NCBI GenBank assembly: GCA_000333855.2
Contig: CM007340.1
Location: 333,396-397,395 of the forward strand
From: Endotrypanum monterogeii
Taxonomy: Eukaryota; Euglenozoa; Kinetoplastea; Trypanosomatida; Trypanosomatidae
DNA length: 64,000 nt
Reading direction: 5' to 3'
Position 1 is the first letter of the stretch. Each line of letters begins with the position of its first letter. A model generated the notes under the pieces. It was not told the DNA's origin and did not search any database. It saw nothing but the letters and a program-made list of their open reading frames with translations. The translations under genes and the position numbers were made by a program. Below, in pieces: positions 10,167 to 20,700 of this stretch.

Positions 10167-12371
10167 ATGTTGGCAGCATCCGCAGCGGCCCGACCTTTGA
10201 TGCGGCCGAGATGGGCAGGAAAGTCTACTGCACGGACAGGGGCTACTGCTGCACTGCGCTGCTGCACAACAACGGCCCCAACAGCATCCGTTGATGGTAC
10301 TGCGGCGCCATGGACAGTCGCTCGCCCCGCGTGTCAACTTCGTCTAGCCGTAGTACGCCCAGACCTCCTAGATGATTGGGTGCCAGAGCTGAACGATGTG
10401 GCAGCGCTAGAAATTTCTTGCAACGAGTCCACGACGCTGGTTTGGTGGAGGTGTTCTCACTGTCAAGGGCGCTACCAGTGCACTGTGCACGCTCGTGTGG
10501 CTCGCGGGGGTGCGGCATGTCCGAATTGCAGCGGCAGTATCACAGCGACCAGCGGGGCCCCTACTGACCACCTCTCATCGCTATCCGCAGCCCCGGTACC
10601 GCTAGCGACCCAAGCTCCTCCAGCAAAGGCTGAAGAAGAAGTACTAGATAAGACACATCCTGATCTCGCGACGCGCTGGGACACAACTCGCAACGGCACT
10701 CTTCGTCCCTCTCACGTAACGGCATCGAGCACACGCCAAGTGTGGTGGCTGCCAGCTGCAAGCACGGCGACCACTGCCTCCTGCTCTGCGCAGTCCTCAC
10801 TGGAACAACGCAGCTTTCTCCGCCCGGTGTTTGCCTTTGTGCAAGACCCCACCAGCCCGGAGGAGCAAGCGGCCGCAACAGCGGCGATGGAATGGCGGTT
10901 GCTCCACGAAATACGAAGGGTTGCACATATCGAAAGCGCGGAGAAGGCAGGAGCCATCCCTGTTGCGTTGTCGAGCAATCCGACAGGGTTAAGAAAGACA
11001 CCTGCATGGCTGAATGGATTCGACAGCGCATTAAACGCCATGCCACTACCGCCTCCGGACACCCTGTCGGCCGCAGATGTCGACGTGGTTGCGCGCATGT
11101 GGAAAGGTCGCTTGTCGCAACGATCGCCACCAGAGGATGTGGCAGATGATGCACCGCCCCGGCCTGCGGAGCCCGGTCTGACCAGCATCTTGCCACGTGA
11201 ACTCTTTTCACGCTCGCCGGCAGCGACTCGTCAACCTGGAGCTACAGTTGAGGAGGCAGCCGCATCAGCAGTCCGGCAGGCTTTGCTCAGACAATACAGT
11301 GAGTTTGTTTGCCTCCAGCGGAGACGCAGCGGTGACAGCCAAGCGCGAGTGACACAAACACCTGTGTTGTCAGGTCTTAAACGGGACGGAGCTCCGACTT
11401 GTGTGGACTCGTTAATTCCGGCGAAGGAATCACCATCGTCATGGACGGACTTTTATGCGCTGTCGAGGGACGCAGCGCTTCCGCGAGGCTACATAGACCC
11501 CAACGCGTCCCTCTACTTTCCGAGTGCCGCAGAAGGGATGGGAACCGCTGGAGGCGAAGCTGGACAAGTGGACTCGCTGCGATTAACCCCGTCCGAAGGG
11601 GACACCACCGCTGTTCTCTCCAAGTACCCTCGCCGCCCCCGGTTCCCCCAACTACGCGAGGACGACGTGATGCAGGCGACGCCACCGATGATGTTCACCG
11701 ACGCCAACAACACGGAGGACTGTGGCGGCGCTTCTGAGGGTGCCTCAACACCACAGCTGGACGAGCACCGCAAAGGGATGTCTCGCGTTAACGTGCCCTT
11801 CGGCCACGCCACCACGGCAGCGGAAGAGAGTGCAGCTTTGCTGGCAGCCGAGTACGACTTCGATGGCGACGACGATGATGGCCGTCAACATGGTGGCAGA
11901 CTGCCCCAACAGTCGCAAGACGCGATCAACTTTGCCTCAGAGCTCCATTCCGCGAGCCGCGCATCAGCTCAAGTGAGAGAGGATACGCGTAGGCGCCGCT
12001 GCGGGGCTGCAACGGCGGCATCCCTGCTCGACTCCGCCATCGCTGCTCTTGGCGAGGTATTTTCCGATGAATCAAATAACAGCAGCCAGCGCTATCATCG
12101 CGAGGCGCGTCGATCGGAGGCGCTGCGCGCCGAGTCGAGGACTTCATCAGGCCTTTCTGCACGACGCACTGTGGCGCACCCACGTCGCTTTCGCCTATCG
12201 CCTCCTCAAGAGGCATCCCAAAAAGAGACGGTGCACGCCGTGGTGGGGTCTGCCGCTGGAGACTGCACCGGTCCTGTGCAGCCGATGCACTTTGACGCCC
12301 CACAAACACCACGCAAGGTGGCCCGGCCACGCCGAGTTAAGAAAGAAATATCTAGTGTAGCAGCAGTGTAA
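10167..12371 (+). CDS. Treble-clef/zinc-ribbon (DUF4379-like) protein, probably mitochondrial
   Basis: This is a 734-residue protein starting at ATG 10167; the frame is open upstream but has no ATG. The N-terminus is rich in Ala, Arg and Thr and lacks acidic residues, as in mitochondrial presequences. Residues about 58-125 match the probable zinc-ribbon repeat: a RPDLLDDW opening, a VWWRCSHC block with Cys96 and Cys99, then GGAACPNC with Cys118 and Cys121. A second copy starts at about residue 164 (HPDLATRWDTTRNGTL...VWWLP), but its cysteine pairs are missing. The remainder is low-complexity and Arg/Ser-rich, with basic ends. Proteins with this repeat in kinetoplastids are often mitochondrial, which is family knowledge stated cautiously. 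No enzymatic motif is visible and the role is unknown. Confidence 0.72.
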   Translation: MLAASAAARPLMRPRWAGKSTARTGATAALRCCTTTAPTASVDGTAAPWTVARPACQLRLAVVRPDLLDDWVPELNDVAALEISCNESTTLVWWRCSHCQGRYQCTVHARVARGGAACPNCSGSITATSGAPTDHLSSLSAAPVPLATQAPPAKAEEEVLDKTHPDLATRWDTTRNGTLRPSHVTASSTRQVWWLPAASTATTASCSAQSSLEQRSFLRPVFAFVQDPTSPEEQAAATAAMEWRLLHEIRRVAHIESAEKAGAIPVALSSNPTGLRKTPAWLNGFDSALNAMPLPPPDTLSAADVDVVARMWKGRLSQRSPPEDVADDAPPRPAEPGLTSILPRELFSRSPAATRQPGATVEEAAASAVRQALLRQYSEFVCLQRRRSGDSQARVTQTPVLSGLKRDGAPTCVDSLIPAKESPSSWTDFYALSRDAALPRGYIDPNASLYFPSAAEGMGTAGGEAGQVDSLRLTPSEGDTTAVLSKYPRRPRFPQLREDDVMQATPPMMFTDANNTEDCGGASEGASTPQLDEHRKGMSRVNVPFGHATTAAEESAALLAAEYDFDGDDDDGRQHGGRLPQQSQDAINFASELHSASRASAQVREDTRRRRCGAATAASLLDSAIAALGEVFSDESNNSSQRYHREARRSEALRAESRTSSGLSARRTVAHPRRFRLSPPQEASQKETVHAVVGSAAGDCTGPVQPMHFDAPQTPRKVARPRRVKKEISSVAAV

Positions 12372-15075
12372 GCAAAGGTATGTGTGTGTGTGTGTGTGTG
12401 TGTTGCAAAGTGTGTGTTGGGAGGTATCGGTGTCTGTGTCAAATAAGGAGGTGGCGCTTTCTTTTTCTCCTCGCGCGTCACTCCTTGGGGAAATGTGTTT
12501 TACCTATTTTTTTTGTGCTTTTTTTCGCACCACCCACACCTCCCCCCTCCTCCCCCCTCCCCTCCTCCCTGCCCCACGGTCCCTCTTCTGTTATAATGAC
12601 ACACACACACACACGCACACAGCGAAAGACGAGCACGCGAACTTCCCCCTTTGCACCCACATAACAATTTGATTCAAATGCTCTCTCTCTCCCCCTCCCC
12701 CCCTTTTTTATTCACGCCGCTGCTTTTCTACAGCACATTTCATGCACAGAGTCTCGCCTTTTTTTCACAGGTGGAGCCTGGAGGGGAGAGAGAAAGATGG
12801 GGCGGCGCCTATGAAACTGTTCTACGGGACCGCTTGCCCACTTTAGTAGATCGCTGATCGATAGTTTTCTGATGTCTCCGTGTTCATCTACACCACCATT
12901 GCATCTCTCTCTCTCGCCCCCTTTCTCTCTCTCTCTCTGTGTGTGTGTGTACACGCTTTGTGTACACACTACCGCTTATCACGTATTTCTATGTACGGAT
13001 GAGAACGACAACTACCTCAACTCGTCGTCACAGGAAACCGAGGCCGTGCTCAGCTCCACCTCACACACCCAAAGAACATATACACAATTATACAGATTCA
13101 CAAACATAGTATATATATATATATATATATATATCGTTTACATCTGTAAAGAACGAAGTTGTAGATAAAAACGAGTTCAAACAGTAACAGGTAGACCCAT
13201 ATTGCTCCAAGTCTGATCTCCTTGATTGGCCCTTGCTGTTGCAGCAATCCACAACGACAGAGGCGACGTCGTTGTTCTTTTTTTTTCCTCATCCACCTTG
13301 TCTGAAGGTCTTCAAATACGACGCGTGTGAACAGACACCCGCATACGGCTGATTTATTTCCCTCGTTATTTCGAGTACATATTTATCGGAAAGAAAGGGT
13401 TCCTTCTGCGCCGCAGCTCCCACTGAAGTACATTGCATCACCAACGGTGGTGGTGGTGCTGGCTGGGGAGAGGACGACGACAGCAGGTCACAGAGGAAAA
13501 AAAAAAGGTGCAAACAAAAAATACGGAAAGCCGCCACTCGAGAAGACGGAAAACATTTTCCTCTGGTGTGCAAATCCAACTCAAAGTCGTTTGCAACCGC
13601 GATCTTGAGGAGGGGGAAAAAAAGGAAGTACAAAAAGGAAAGGCGCTTGAGACTACTACCTGTATAACAGGGTAGCTGTCGCAGCACTTCATCCGCCTAC
13701 ACACACCGAAAAAAAAAATCCTACACGCTGTGCCAACGGCTCTGCAGGGACCAAAGATCCGTGCTCTCCTCCTATTTTTCTCTCAATTGATGTATTGAGT
13801 TCTGAGCGCGTTTGATTTCTCGCCAGTTGTATATCCTTACCACCGCCGCCGCATACAAACACACACACAAAAAAAAACATATATATATATATATATATAT
13901 ACCCTCGCCATTTGTATTTTTAGAAAATATTTTCACCTCCTTGCCCTCCCTTCTCACTACTGGTCACTTTTGGTCGCTCCTTATCGACGCGACGCGCCTG
14001 TTTCATATCCCCTCCCCAATTTTTTTTTTTCTCTGTGTGTTCATCTGTCTTGTTCTCAGCCCCCTTCCCCTCCCTATACCTTCCCCACGTTTCTCGCTAA
14101 ATCAGATCCAAGCTCGATTCCCCCCCCCCCTCGTGCGTGTCGTCGTCTCTTCCGACGGATCCCATCAGATACACAAAGAGACGCACACACCCTTTTTTTT
14201 TCTCTTTTTGAAAAAGAAATAAAAGATCGAATATTATATATATATATATATACATACATACACACCCTCGCTACTGCTTTATATTTGCGTCACTGCGCAG
14301 CGTTTCCTTTTATACTCCCCCCCCCTCCCACGTATCACTGAATCTTTTATCTTTTGATCACCTTCCCCGCATTGTATTGTGCCTCTCGCGAACCAAAAGC
14401 TGACGATCGCAACCCAAGCACACAGACAATCACAGACACAGACATTTTTATTTATTTATTTATTTATATATATATATATTCCAAGTGACGTACGATAACC
14501 CCCACACAGCCGCAATCGTCGACACCAAAATCACTTCAGCACGAATTGTCTGAAGGGTGCAAGTGACACCAAAACCTCTCCTCCTCCCTCCCCCTCTTCC
14601 GAAACAAACGAACAAAAGACCGTTATTAGATGGTGTGAAGTGTGTGTGTGTGTGTGAAGTGTGTGTGAGTGTGTGTGAGTGTGTGTGTCCTCCTTCCCTG
14701 ATAAGACTTTTTTTTTTTCGAAAAGAGGCAAAGACTATTTTTATTAGTTTTCTCCCCTCCTCCCCCCCGCATCACCACCACCACTAAGGAGGACAAAAAA
14801 CGGGGAGGGAGGGAGGGAGAGGGTGGCGCGGTGGTCAACCTATCCTCCTTGGCTATTGGCCTACCTGCTTACTCACTTGTCTTGCAATATATATATATAT
14901 ATATATTTTTCTCCTTATTTGAGGCCTGCTCTGCTTCAGCACGCCAGCCAGTGAAACCAATCGTGTACGATCAATCTGAACTGGCGCGCGGTGCTGTACG
15001 TGGGCACGACTGAGCATCTTCACCGACGTGAATATCCCATATACACACCAGAAAAAAAAAAGGCAACGAAGAAGC
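12372..15075 (+). other. Long (2.7-kb) intergenic spacer, microsatellite-dense
   Basis: It contains (TG)n at about 12379-12402, (AC)n at about 12600-12616, CT-rich and GT-rich tracts at about 12905-12950, and (TA)n at about 13110-13134, 13880-13902, 14235-14252, 14464-14480 and 14887-14906. There is an ATTT repeat at about 14447-14465 and an interrupted GT array at about 14637-14690. Pyrimidine stretches at about 14906-14923 precede the kinase start. Open frames here are made of the repeats (His-Thr, Tyr-Ile and Phe strings) and are not credible genes. Confidence 0.75.
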
Positions 15076-18000
15076 ATGGGAGCCTCGCTCAGCCAGTCAG
15101 ACTACGTGGGCAACACCAACACGTCAACAACAACACCTGCAGCGGTACCAGCGGCGTACCCACATCCGGCGACTGAACCAAACACGACAACCTGCAACTC
15201 CAATGCAACGACTCCACCAGGCGGTGATGCCGACAGTATGTGCCAGCAGCTCAACGCGGCTCTCAGCGCACTGCCGCTTGATTGGCAGACTGTTGATCAG
15301 GAGATGGAGATGGTCACTGGTCACCTGGCTGCTACCCTACTGACCTGCCGGTTGCGCTCGCAGAGCGCTGGTCGAGTCCCTGGAGCATTGCTGTGCAGCC
15401 CTCATGTGTGTGAAGGCAACGTCGAGGATTATAGCGAAGGCAGTGGAGCAAACCAATACGATGACACTGACTGCATCGCTGGTGCAGGAGAAACGCTGGC
15501 TGACTTGGAGGAAGCTGCAGCTGGCGCCCAGGAGCTGTACGTCAGCGCTGCACTCCGGTTGGCAGCACTTAACATAGGCCCCGTAGGACTGCATCGAATT
15601 GTGTTGGCGCTCGCCTACCTTGCGAACGGCGGCGAGACGCTGGAGGAGCGACGGTTGCGGAAAAATAGTAGTCATAACACCCACAGCAGTGCTGCCCACG
15701 CAACGAAAGCCCCGCAAGGAGTGAGCCATCACCAACGCGGCGCAAGGATCGCAGGCTCTGCCACCTCAACGGTGGCGACGGTCGTCAACTGCCCCAGCTT
15801 CACCGAGGTCCCTGCAACCTCGACCGGTTTTGCAAGCGCTCCTCATCCACACAGAAACGCATTTGGCACACTCGTCGGGCGGAAGCTTTCTACTGTGATG
15901 CAAGCGCACCAACCGTCGGTGCAGCACTACTCATTCTCCATGCCGGTGCTGATCGGATCACGAGCACCGGTGCATGGAGGCTCAAGCACGAGTACTTCGC
16001 TGGACCAGCCTGCCCAAGCGATGTCTGTGGACCGTAGCCCTGGAAGACATCAACACCTAGAAGCGCCCAAGGCCCCAGCCTCCTGCAGCTATGATGATAC
16101 ACCACTTATCTCAGAGCGAGGTGCCATTGCAGCGCCGCGGCCCCAGCGTATGCGATGCAGCTGCTCCCCCTTCGGTGTTGAACTTGGGGATACCCTGATG
16201 CGACCTCGTCCCGAAGGGGACACGAGCTCCTCAACGACATATTCACGCGGTGATCCGAGCTACAACAACGGTCTTTTGTGTTTGATGAACGCGCGCAGTA
16301 CCATGGCAAGCGTCTTGCGAGGTGGCATGCATGGAGAACTGCCTCTATCAAGTTCGAGCAACCCTACGTTGATGTCCGCCTCCATCGCCACGGGCATACT
16401 TGCTCCCGTGCGCACCCCACGTGAGGACCATCTTGCTGGGCAACACAGTGCTAACAGCAGCTCCAACGCCGGTCGTTCACCCATGATGGCGCCACTGTAC
16501 ACAGCGGCGCAAGGGATGACCCCACCAGCGCCGTCGACGGTCATTAGCGCTGTCGCCACCAACAGCCTGTCGAGCTGCGTCGCGCACTATGGAATAACCG
16601 AGACCCGCAAAAGACCAGACCTCTTTGTGCGCCGCAGCGGCTCTGCTCTCCACACTTACGTGGTAGGAGGGAAAACATTGAGCGCAGCAGGCCGAATCCA
16701 TCAAAGCGAGATACCGGGTGAAGATCTCTTGAGTACCGCCGGCACCGTGTCACATCACCTGACGCTGGAGCCTGATCGTGGTGTCTGGGAGACGTCGGCG
16801 CCTCGGCTACCGTCCTCTGTCTCCTGCCAGGACACGCCACTGCGTCTGTTGCCGCCTGAAGCAGTCCTCGTTGCGCTCTGCAGCATATTCGCCCACCTCC
16901 ACTTGTCTTCAGACGATGTTACGAACCTCACCACGCTGCTCGTCGTCTCCGCCCTGCAGGTGCAGATCGAGGTGCAGCTCCGCTGTCTCGCTGTTGCCCC
17001 GAGCGACGGTTTGAGCACCGCCGATGTTCTGCTTCACGCAGCCAACTTCAACACTCCTTCATCCGTGGCACAGATACGGTCGGCGGTAGTGGAATGTCTC
17101 CAATTGGGATTCTACCCCCTTTACGACCGTCTCCGCAGCATGCTAAACGCCGCCTCTGGCGTCGCCGATGAAGATCTCAGCAGCCCAACCGTCAACACGA
17201 CGAGAAGCGAGGTATGGCGCCCCTCGAGACCACCTACGAGCCTCACCCCTTCTCAACGACCACTTTCTGCCTCCCCCGCTGGGAAGATGTCTACGCTCTA
17301 TGAGTCACACGGCGATGCCGAACACATGTATAGCGGCATCGCATCCAAAGACAGCAAGGCGAACCTGTCGGTGCGGGTGCAAGCAATACATGATTTCTTC
17401 ACTGAATATATACCCATCGAGTGCGCACCGCCTCTGCGCGGGGCGGCAGCGATGCCTGACATCATCCCCCAGCCCATGGCCGCGGTTCCGCTCGACTCAG
17501 TAGGTCGCAAGCAACGACCACAACACACACCGCCGCCGCTGCAGCAGCAACCCGCATTGGCGAATGAAAGTCCCTGCGCGTATCCCCCTTCCTCAGACTC
17601 CGCTGTCGGTCTGATACCATTGGCGCCGCTGTCGTGCAGCTCGGCGCCTGGTGCCTCTACTGTCGCTGCAGCCGCAGCCGCCACCAACTCGCATGTAGCT
17701 ACGAGGACTCCTGGCACCTCGGGGGCATCTAGAACTCTTGCTAGTGCTTCGCACGCCTGCACCAGTAGAGGTACCCCGAATCTCGTCCTACGATCATCGC
17801 AGGCGAGCGTGCGCTCTGCCAGCAGCTATCTCATGGATCTGGAAACTACCTTTGTCTTGCACTACGCTGAGGCGATTCCCGATGAATACAAGCCCGATGC
17901 GAGTGACTCGTCCGCGGCTGGCGCAGGGGCGACGGCGGCAGCGAAGTCTGCGGCATCATGCAGGTGCGGCTGCCGCTGCGATGCAGACCCGGATATACTC

Positions 18001-20700
18001 GTCCACTTCTCGCCCGATGCCACAGTGTGGCCTCTGCGCACTCGACTCTTGGTCCGGCGGCACAACTATATGTATATTTATGGGGCCGTAGCAAGCACCG
18101 TTGCACTGTTGCACCAGGATGATCTCTATACACAGGAGAAAACCCTCGATAGTAGTTATCCAGGGACGCAGGGACAGCCACATGTGTCTCATCTCCATAC
18201 ACCAATCACCATCATCGACCTCAACAGAGCCGCTGCGCAGAAAGACCTTGACCGTGTCCAGGTGGTGAGCGGACCGGGTGACGTTGAAGCAGTCAACCTG
18301 ATGCCGTCACGTGTGAGCCACGCTACGGTGCGTTGTCGAGGCTGCCGCTGTATCACCGCCTTTGCACCGCGGGGGGGGAAGTCGCGATCAAGTCCACCTG
18401 GAGGTCAAAAGAAATCGGCAGCAGACGCATCGGCCCAAGGCAGGGGCAGTGCTCCCAACCTCCTCGATGCATGTTCTGCAGACTCAGGCAACTGTAGCGT
18501 GGAGGTATACCGCATGAAGGGTAGCACTGGCACCATGTACTTGCTATCGCTCCCGGTGGTGGAAAATGCATTGAGCGATGTCGCGACAGCTCCTCCGCAA
18601 AACAAACCACGGTTGTCCACAGGATCATTGGCTGTGACGGGTGACACTGCTGGCGGTGTCGATGATGCTTCGCCGCAAGCTGCCATTAGTAGCGGCGGTG
18701 CCACCGAAGCGAGTGTCCTCAGCCGCTTTGAGCGCCACCCCCTGTTACGACGGGCACGGTCTCGCCTCACCTCCACGACCGTGAGCGCACCAAACGCGGA
18801 GCGCGCAGGTGGGGCGGACGAGTCGCTTCATCGAAGGAAGGCAGAGATCACCTCGGCAGAGACAGCAGCAGCGGCCACATCAGCGAGCCTCTCTATCCAA
18901 TGCGACTCGTGCGATGGCGTCGGGGAAACCCTCACGTTGAGACTTGGCAACGAGCCAAGTTGCACCGCCGCCTATCCCCTGCGCATCATCTACCGAGGTG
19001 TGCTTCATCACTTCTTTTTCGCGAACCCAAGCACGCGAGACAAGTGGCATCAGAAACTCGTGCAACTCTCGGGCATGATGCAGTCACAGGCGTACATGCA
19101 TAAGGTGGCGTCGGCGCCACATGACGTCGAGCAGTACCTCCGTAATCGCTTTAGTTTTTTGGCAGGGCCCGGGGCCTTCGAGTGCCTAGACGTGCTCGGC
19201 GTCGGCACATTTGGCCGCGTGCTGCTTGTCCAGCACAAACTCAGCAAACGCCTCTTCGCCATGAAGGTGATCCGGAAAAGCGGGTTTCACGGCGTGCGCA
19301 ACATTATTGAAGCGAGACGCGAGAAGAAGATCCTCGACATGCTCGACTGTCCGTACATTATGAAAATTTACAACTCTTTCCAGACCGACAATCGTGTGTA
19401 TATGCTTTTTGATTACCTTCCCGGAGCGGAACTACTGCTTCACACGCACTCAGCGCACAGGCACCACTTCGATGAAGCGACCTCGCGCTTTTATATTGCA
19501 GAGCTCGCTGTTGCAGTTGAGTATCTGCGAGTTCGCGGCATCGTGCACCGCGATATCAAGGGTGACAACATTGTCTTGGACAGCGAGGGCCATATTGTCC
19601 TGACGGACTTCGGGTTTGCCAAGAACATTCTAGCCGAACCACCACACCCAAACCACTCACCCCAAGTGATACGTCAGCATACGAGTTGCGGCACACTGGC
19701 GTATATCGCCCCCGAGGTGCTGAACAACGCGCGCCGACGCAGCGGCTACGGTCTGGAAGTGGATTGGTGGAGTCTTGGCGTCGTGCTTTTCACATTTCTT
19801 ACGGGATACTTTCCCTTTTCAAAGCAGACAGGACAAGAAACGAGCAACGCAATTCTCAACAACGTGTTGCAATTTCCGCCAAGACCAACACTCTCGGAGG
19901 AAGCGCGGAGCTTGCTGCAGCAACTACTGCACAAGGATCCAGCTGCCCGCATCTCCAGCCTCGCCAACCTCCGCCAACACCCCTTCTTCAGCGGTTTTGA
20001 CTGGGCCGCGTGCTGCGAGCGCCGTCTACCACCGCCGTTAGTGCTGCACAAGGACTCGTACCGCTCGCCAAGCAGCGCGGCGGAGGCGCGGAAGCTGTTA
20101 CAGGATCGTGTCCGTCGCTCGCTCGCGTGGTCAGCGGGCACGTCCCCCTTGCCCTACGAGCCGCCCTCCCATTCCCGCAGGCCCCCCTCAGACAGTCTTT
20201 CCATCAAATTCCAAGCCCTGTTGGAGGAAGAGAAGGAAGTGTTGCACCTTGTCGCGGAAGCGCACGGTGCCCAGAGCATCCCAAAGCCCCTCTTAGAGTC
20301 AAACGATGTGTTCGGCCCACTTTTTGAACAGCAGGAGCACTGCGGTAGTCATCGAGAGGAGAGCGACATCGAAGATTTGCGTTTGGAGGACTACGCTGAA
20401 GGGTTTTCTCAGTTGATCATGGAGCAGATGAAGCTCCTCAAGGACGGTGGTGTGATGCGGGAGCCGCATTCACCGTTGTCAAACTTATCGCTGAGCAGCG
20501 GGTGTCAAGAGTACTCCAGTAACGCGGGCATCTTGTCGGACGAGAACACACCGCAGCAGCGGTCCTCAGCGGCGCTGATGTCATCGATAATGGCTGGGTT
20601 GGATGTGCCGCTTCTCGCTGATTTCACGGAAGCAATGTACGCCGATGTGGCTTTGGCCAAATATGCTGGAGGTGATAGTGGTAATGGTGTGGCGCACTAG
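15076..20700 (+). CDS. N-myristoylated AGC-type protein kinase with split PH domain
   Basis: This is an 1874-residue protein. ATG 15076 is chosen because it gives MGASLSQ, a good N-myristoylation signal with Gly2 and Ser6; the open frame upstream begins only with GTG. The C-terminal kinase domain (about 1368-1640) is complete: GVGTFG (1375-1380), Lys1397, HRDIKGDN with Asp1493, DFG with Asp1511, CGTLAYIAPE with APE at 1545-1547, and a DWWSLGVVLF helix. The DFGFAKN, CGT.AYIAPEVL and FSGFDW features point to the AGC group, though HRDIKGDN is atypical. A PH-like start (VWPLRTRLLVRRHNYMYIYG, about 984-1003) and a PH-like end (GVLHHFFFANPSTRDKWHQ with Trp1324) are separated by about 280 low-complexity residues. 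Myristate plus a PH fold suggests action at a membrane, as in PKB-like kinases. The rest of the N-terminal 970 residues is mostly disordered. Substrates are unknown. Confidence 0.85.
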   Translation: MGASLSQSDYVGNTNTSTTTPAAVPAAYPHPATEPNTTTCNSNATTPPGGDADSMCQQLNAALSALPLDWQTVDQEMEMVTGHLAATLLTCRLRSQSAGRVPGALLCSPHVCEGNVEDYSEGSGANQYDDTDCIAGAGETLADLEEAAAGAQELYVSAALRLAALNIGPVGLHRIVLALAYLANGGETLEERRLRKNSSHNTHSSAAHATKAPQGVSHHQRGARIAGSATSTVATVVNCPSFTEVPATSTGFASAPHPHRNAFGTLVGRKLSTVMQAHQPSVQHYSFSMPVLIGSRAPVHGGSSTSTSLDQPAQAMSVDRSPGRHQHLEAPKAPASCSYDDTPLISERGAIAAPRPQRMRCSCSPFGVELGDTLMRPRPEGDTSSSTTYSRGDPSYNNGLLCLMNARSTMASVLRGGMHGELPLSSSSNPTLMSASIATGILAPVRTPREDHLAGQHSANSSSNAGRSPMMAPLYTAAQGMTPPAPSTVISAVATNSLSSCVAHYGITETRKRPDLFVRRSGSALHTYVVGGKTLSAAGRIHQSEIPGEDLLSTAGTVSHHLTLEPDRGVWETSAPRLPSSVSCQDTPLRLLPPEAVLVALCSIFAHLHLSSDDVTNLTTLLVVSALQVQIEVQLRCLAVAPSDGLSTADVLLHAANFNTPSSVAQIRSAVVECLQLGFYPLYDRLRSMLNAASGVADEDLSSPTVNTTRSEVWRPSRPPTSLTPSQRPLSASPAGKMSTLYESHGDAEHMYSGIASKDSKANLSVRVQAIHDFFTEYIPIECAPPLRGAAAMPDIIPQPMAAVPLDSVGRKQRPQHTPPPLQQQPALANESPCAYPPSSDSAVGLIPLAPLSCSSAPGASTVAAAAAATNSHVATRTPGTSGASRTLASASHACTSRGTPNLVLRSSQASVRSASSYLMDLETTFVLHYAEAIPDEYKPDASDSSAAGAGATAAAKSAASCRCGCRCDADPDILVHFSPDATVWPLRTRLLVRRHNYMYIYGAVASTVALLHQDDLYTQEKTLDSSYPGTQGQPHVSHLHTPITIIDLNRAAAQKDLDRVQVVSGPGDVEAVNLMPSRVSHATVRCRGCRCITAFAPRGGKSRSSPPGGQKKSAADASAQGRGSAPNLLDACSADSGNCSVEVYRMKGSTGTMYLLSLPVVENALSDVATAPPQNKPRLSTGSLAVTGDTAGGVDDASPQAAISSGGATEASVLSRFERHPLLRRARSRLTSTTVSAPNAERAGGADESLHRRKAEITSAETAAAATSASLSIQCDSCDGVGETLTLRLGNEPSCTAAYPLRIIYRGVLHHFFFANPSTRDKWHQKLVQLSGMMQSQAYMHKVASAPHDVEQYLRNRFSFLAGPGAFECLDVLGVGTFGRVLLVQHKLSKRLFAMKVIRKSGFHGVRNIIEARREKKILDMLDCPYIMKIYNSFQTDNRVYMLFDYLPGAELLLHTHSAHRHHFDEATSRFYIAELAVAVEYLRVRGIVHRDIKGDNIVLDSEGHIVLTDFGFAKNILAEPPHPNHSPQVIRQHTSCGTLAYIAPEVLNNARRRSGYGLEVDWWSLGVVLFTFLTGYFPFSKQTGQETSNAILNNVLQFPPRPTLSEEARSLLQQLLHKDPAARISSLANLRQHPFFSGFDWAACCERRLPPPLVLHKDSYRSPSSAAEARKLLQDRVRRSLAWSAGTSPLPYEPPSHSRRPPSDSLSIKFQALLEEEKEVLHLVAEAHGAQSIPKPLLESNDVFGPLFEQQEHCGSHREESDIEDLRLEDYAEGFSQLIMEQMKLLKDGGVMREPHSPLSNLSLSSGCQEYSSNAGILSDENTPQQRSSAALMSSIMAGLDVPLLADFTEAMYADVALAKYAGGDSGNGVAH

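Noticed and set aside
10561..11211. 216-residue minus-strand open frame under the zinc-ribbon gene
   Set aside because: Antisense shadow of a GC-rich real gene; all other evidence is for + strand coding.
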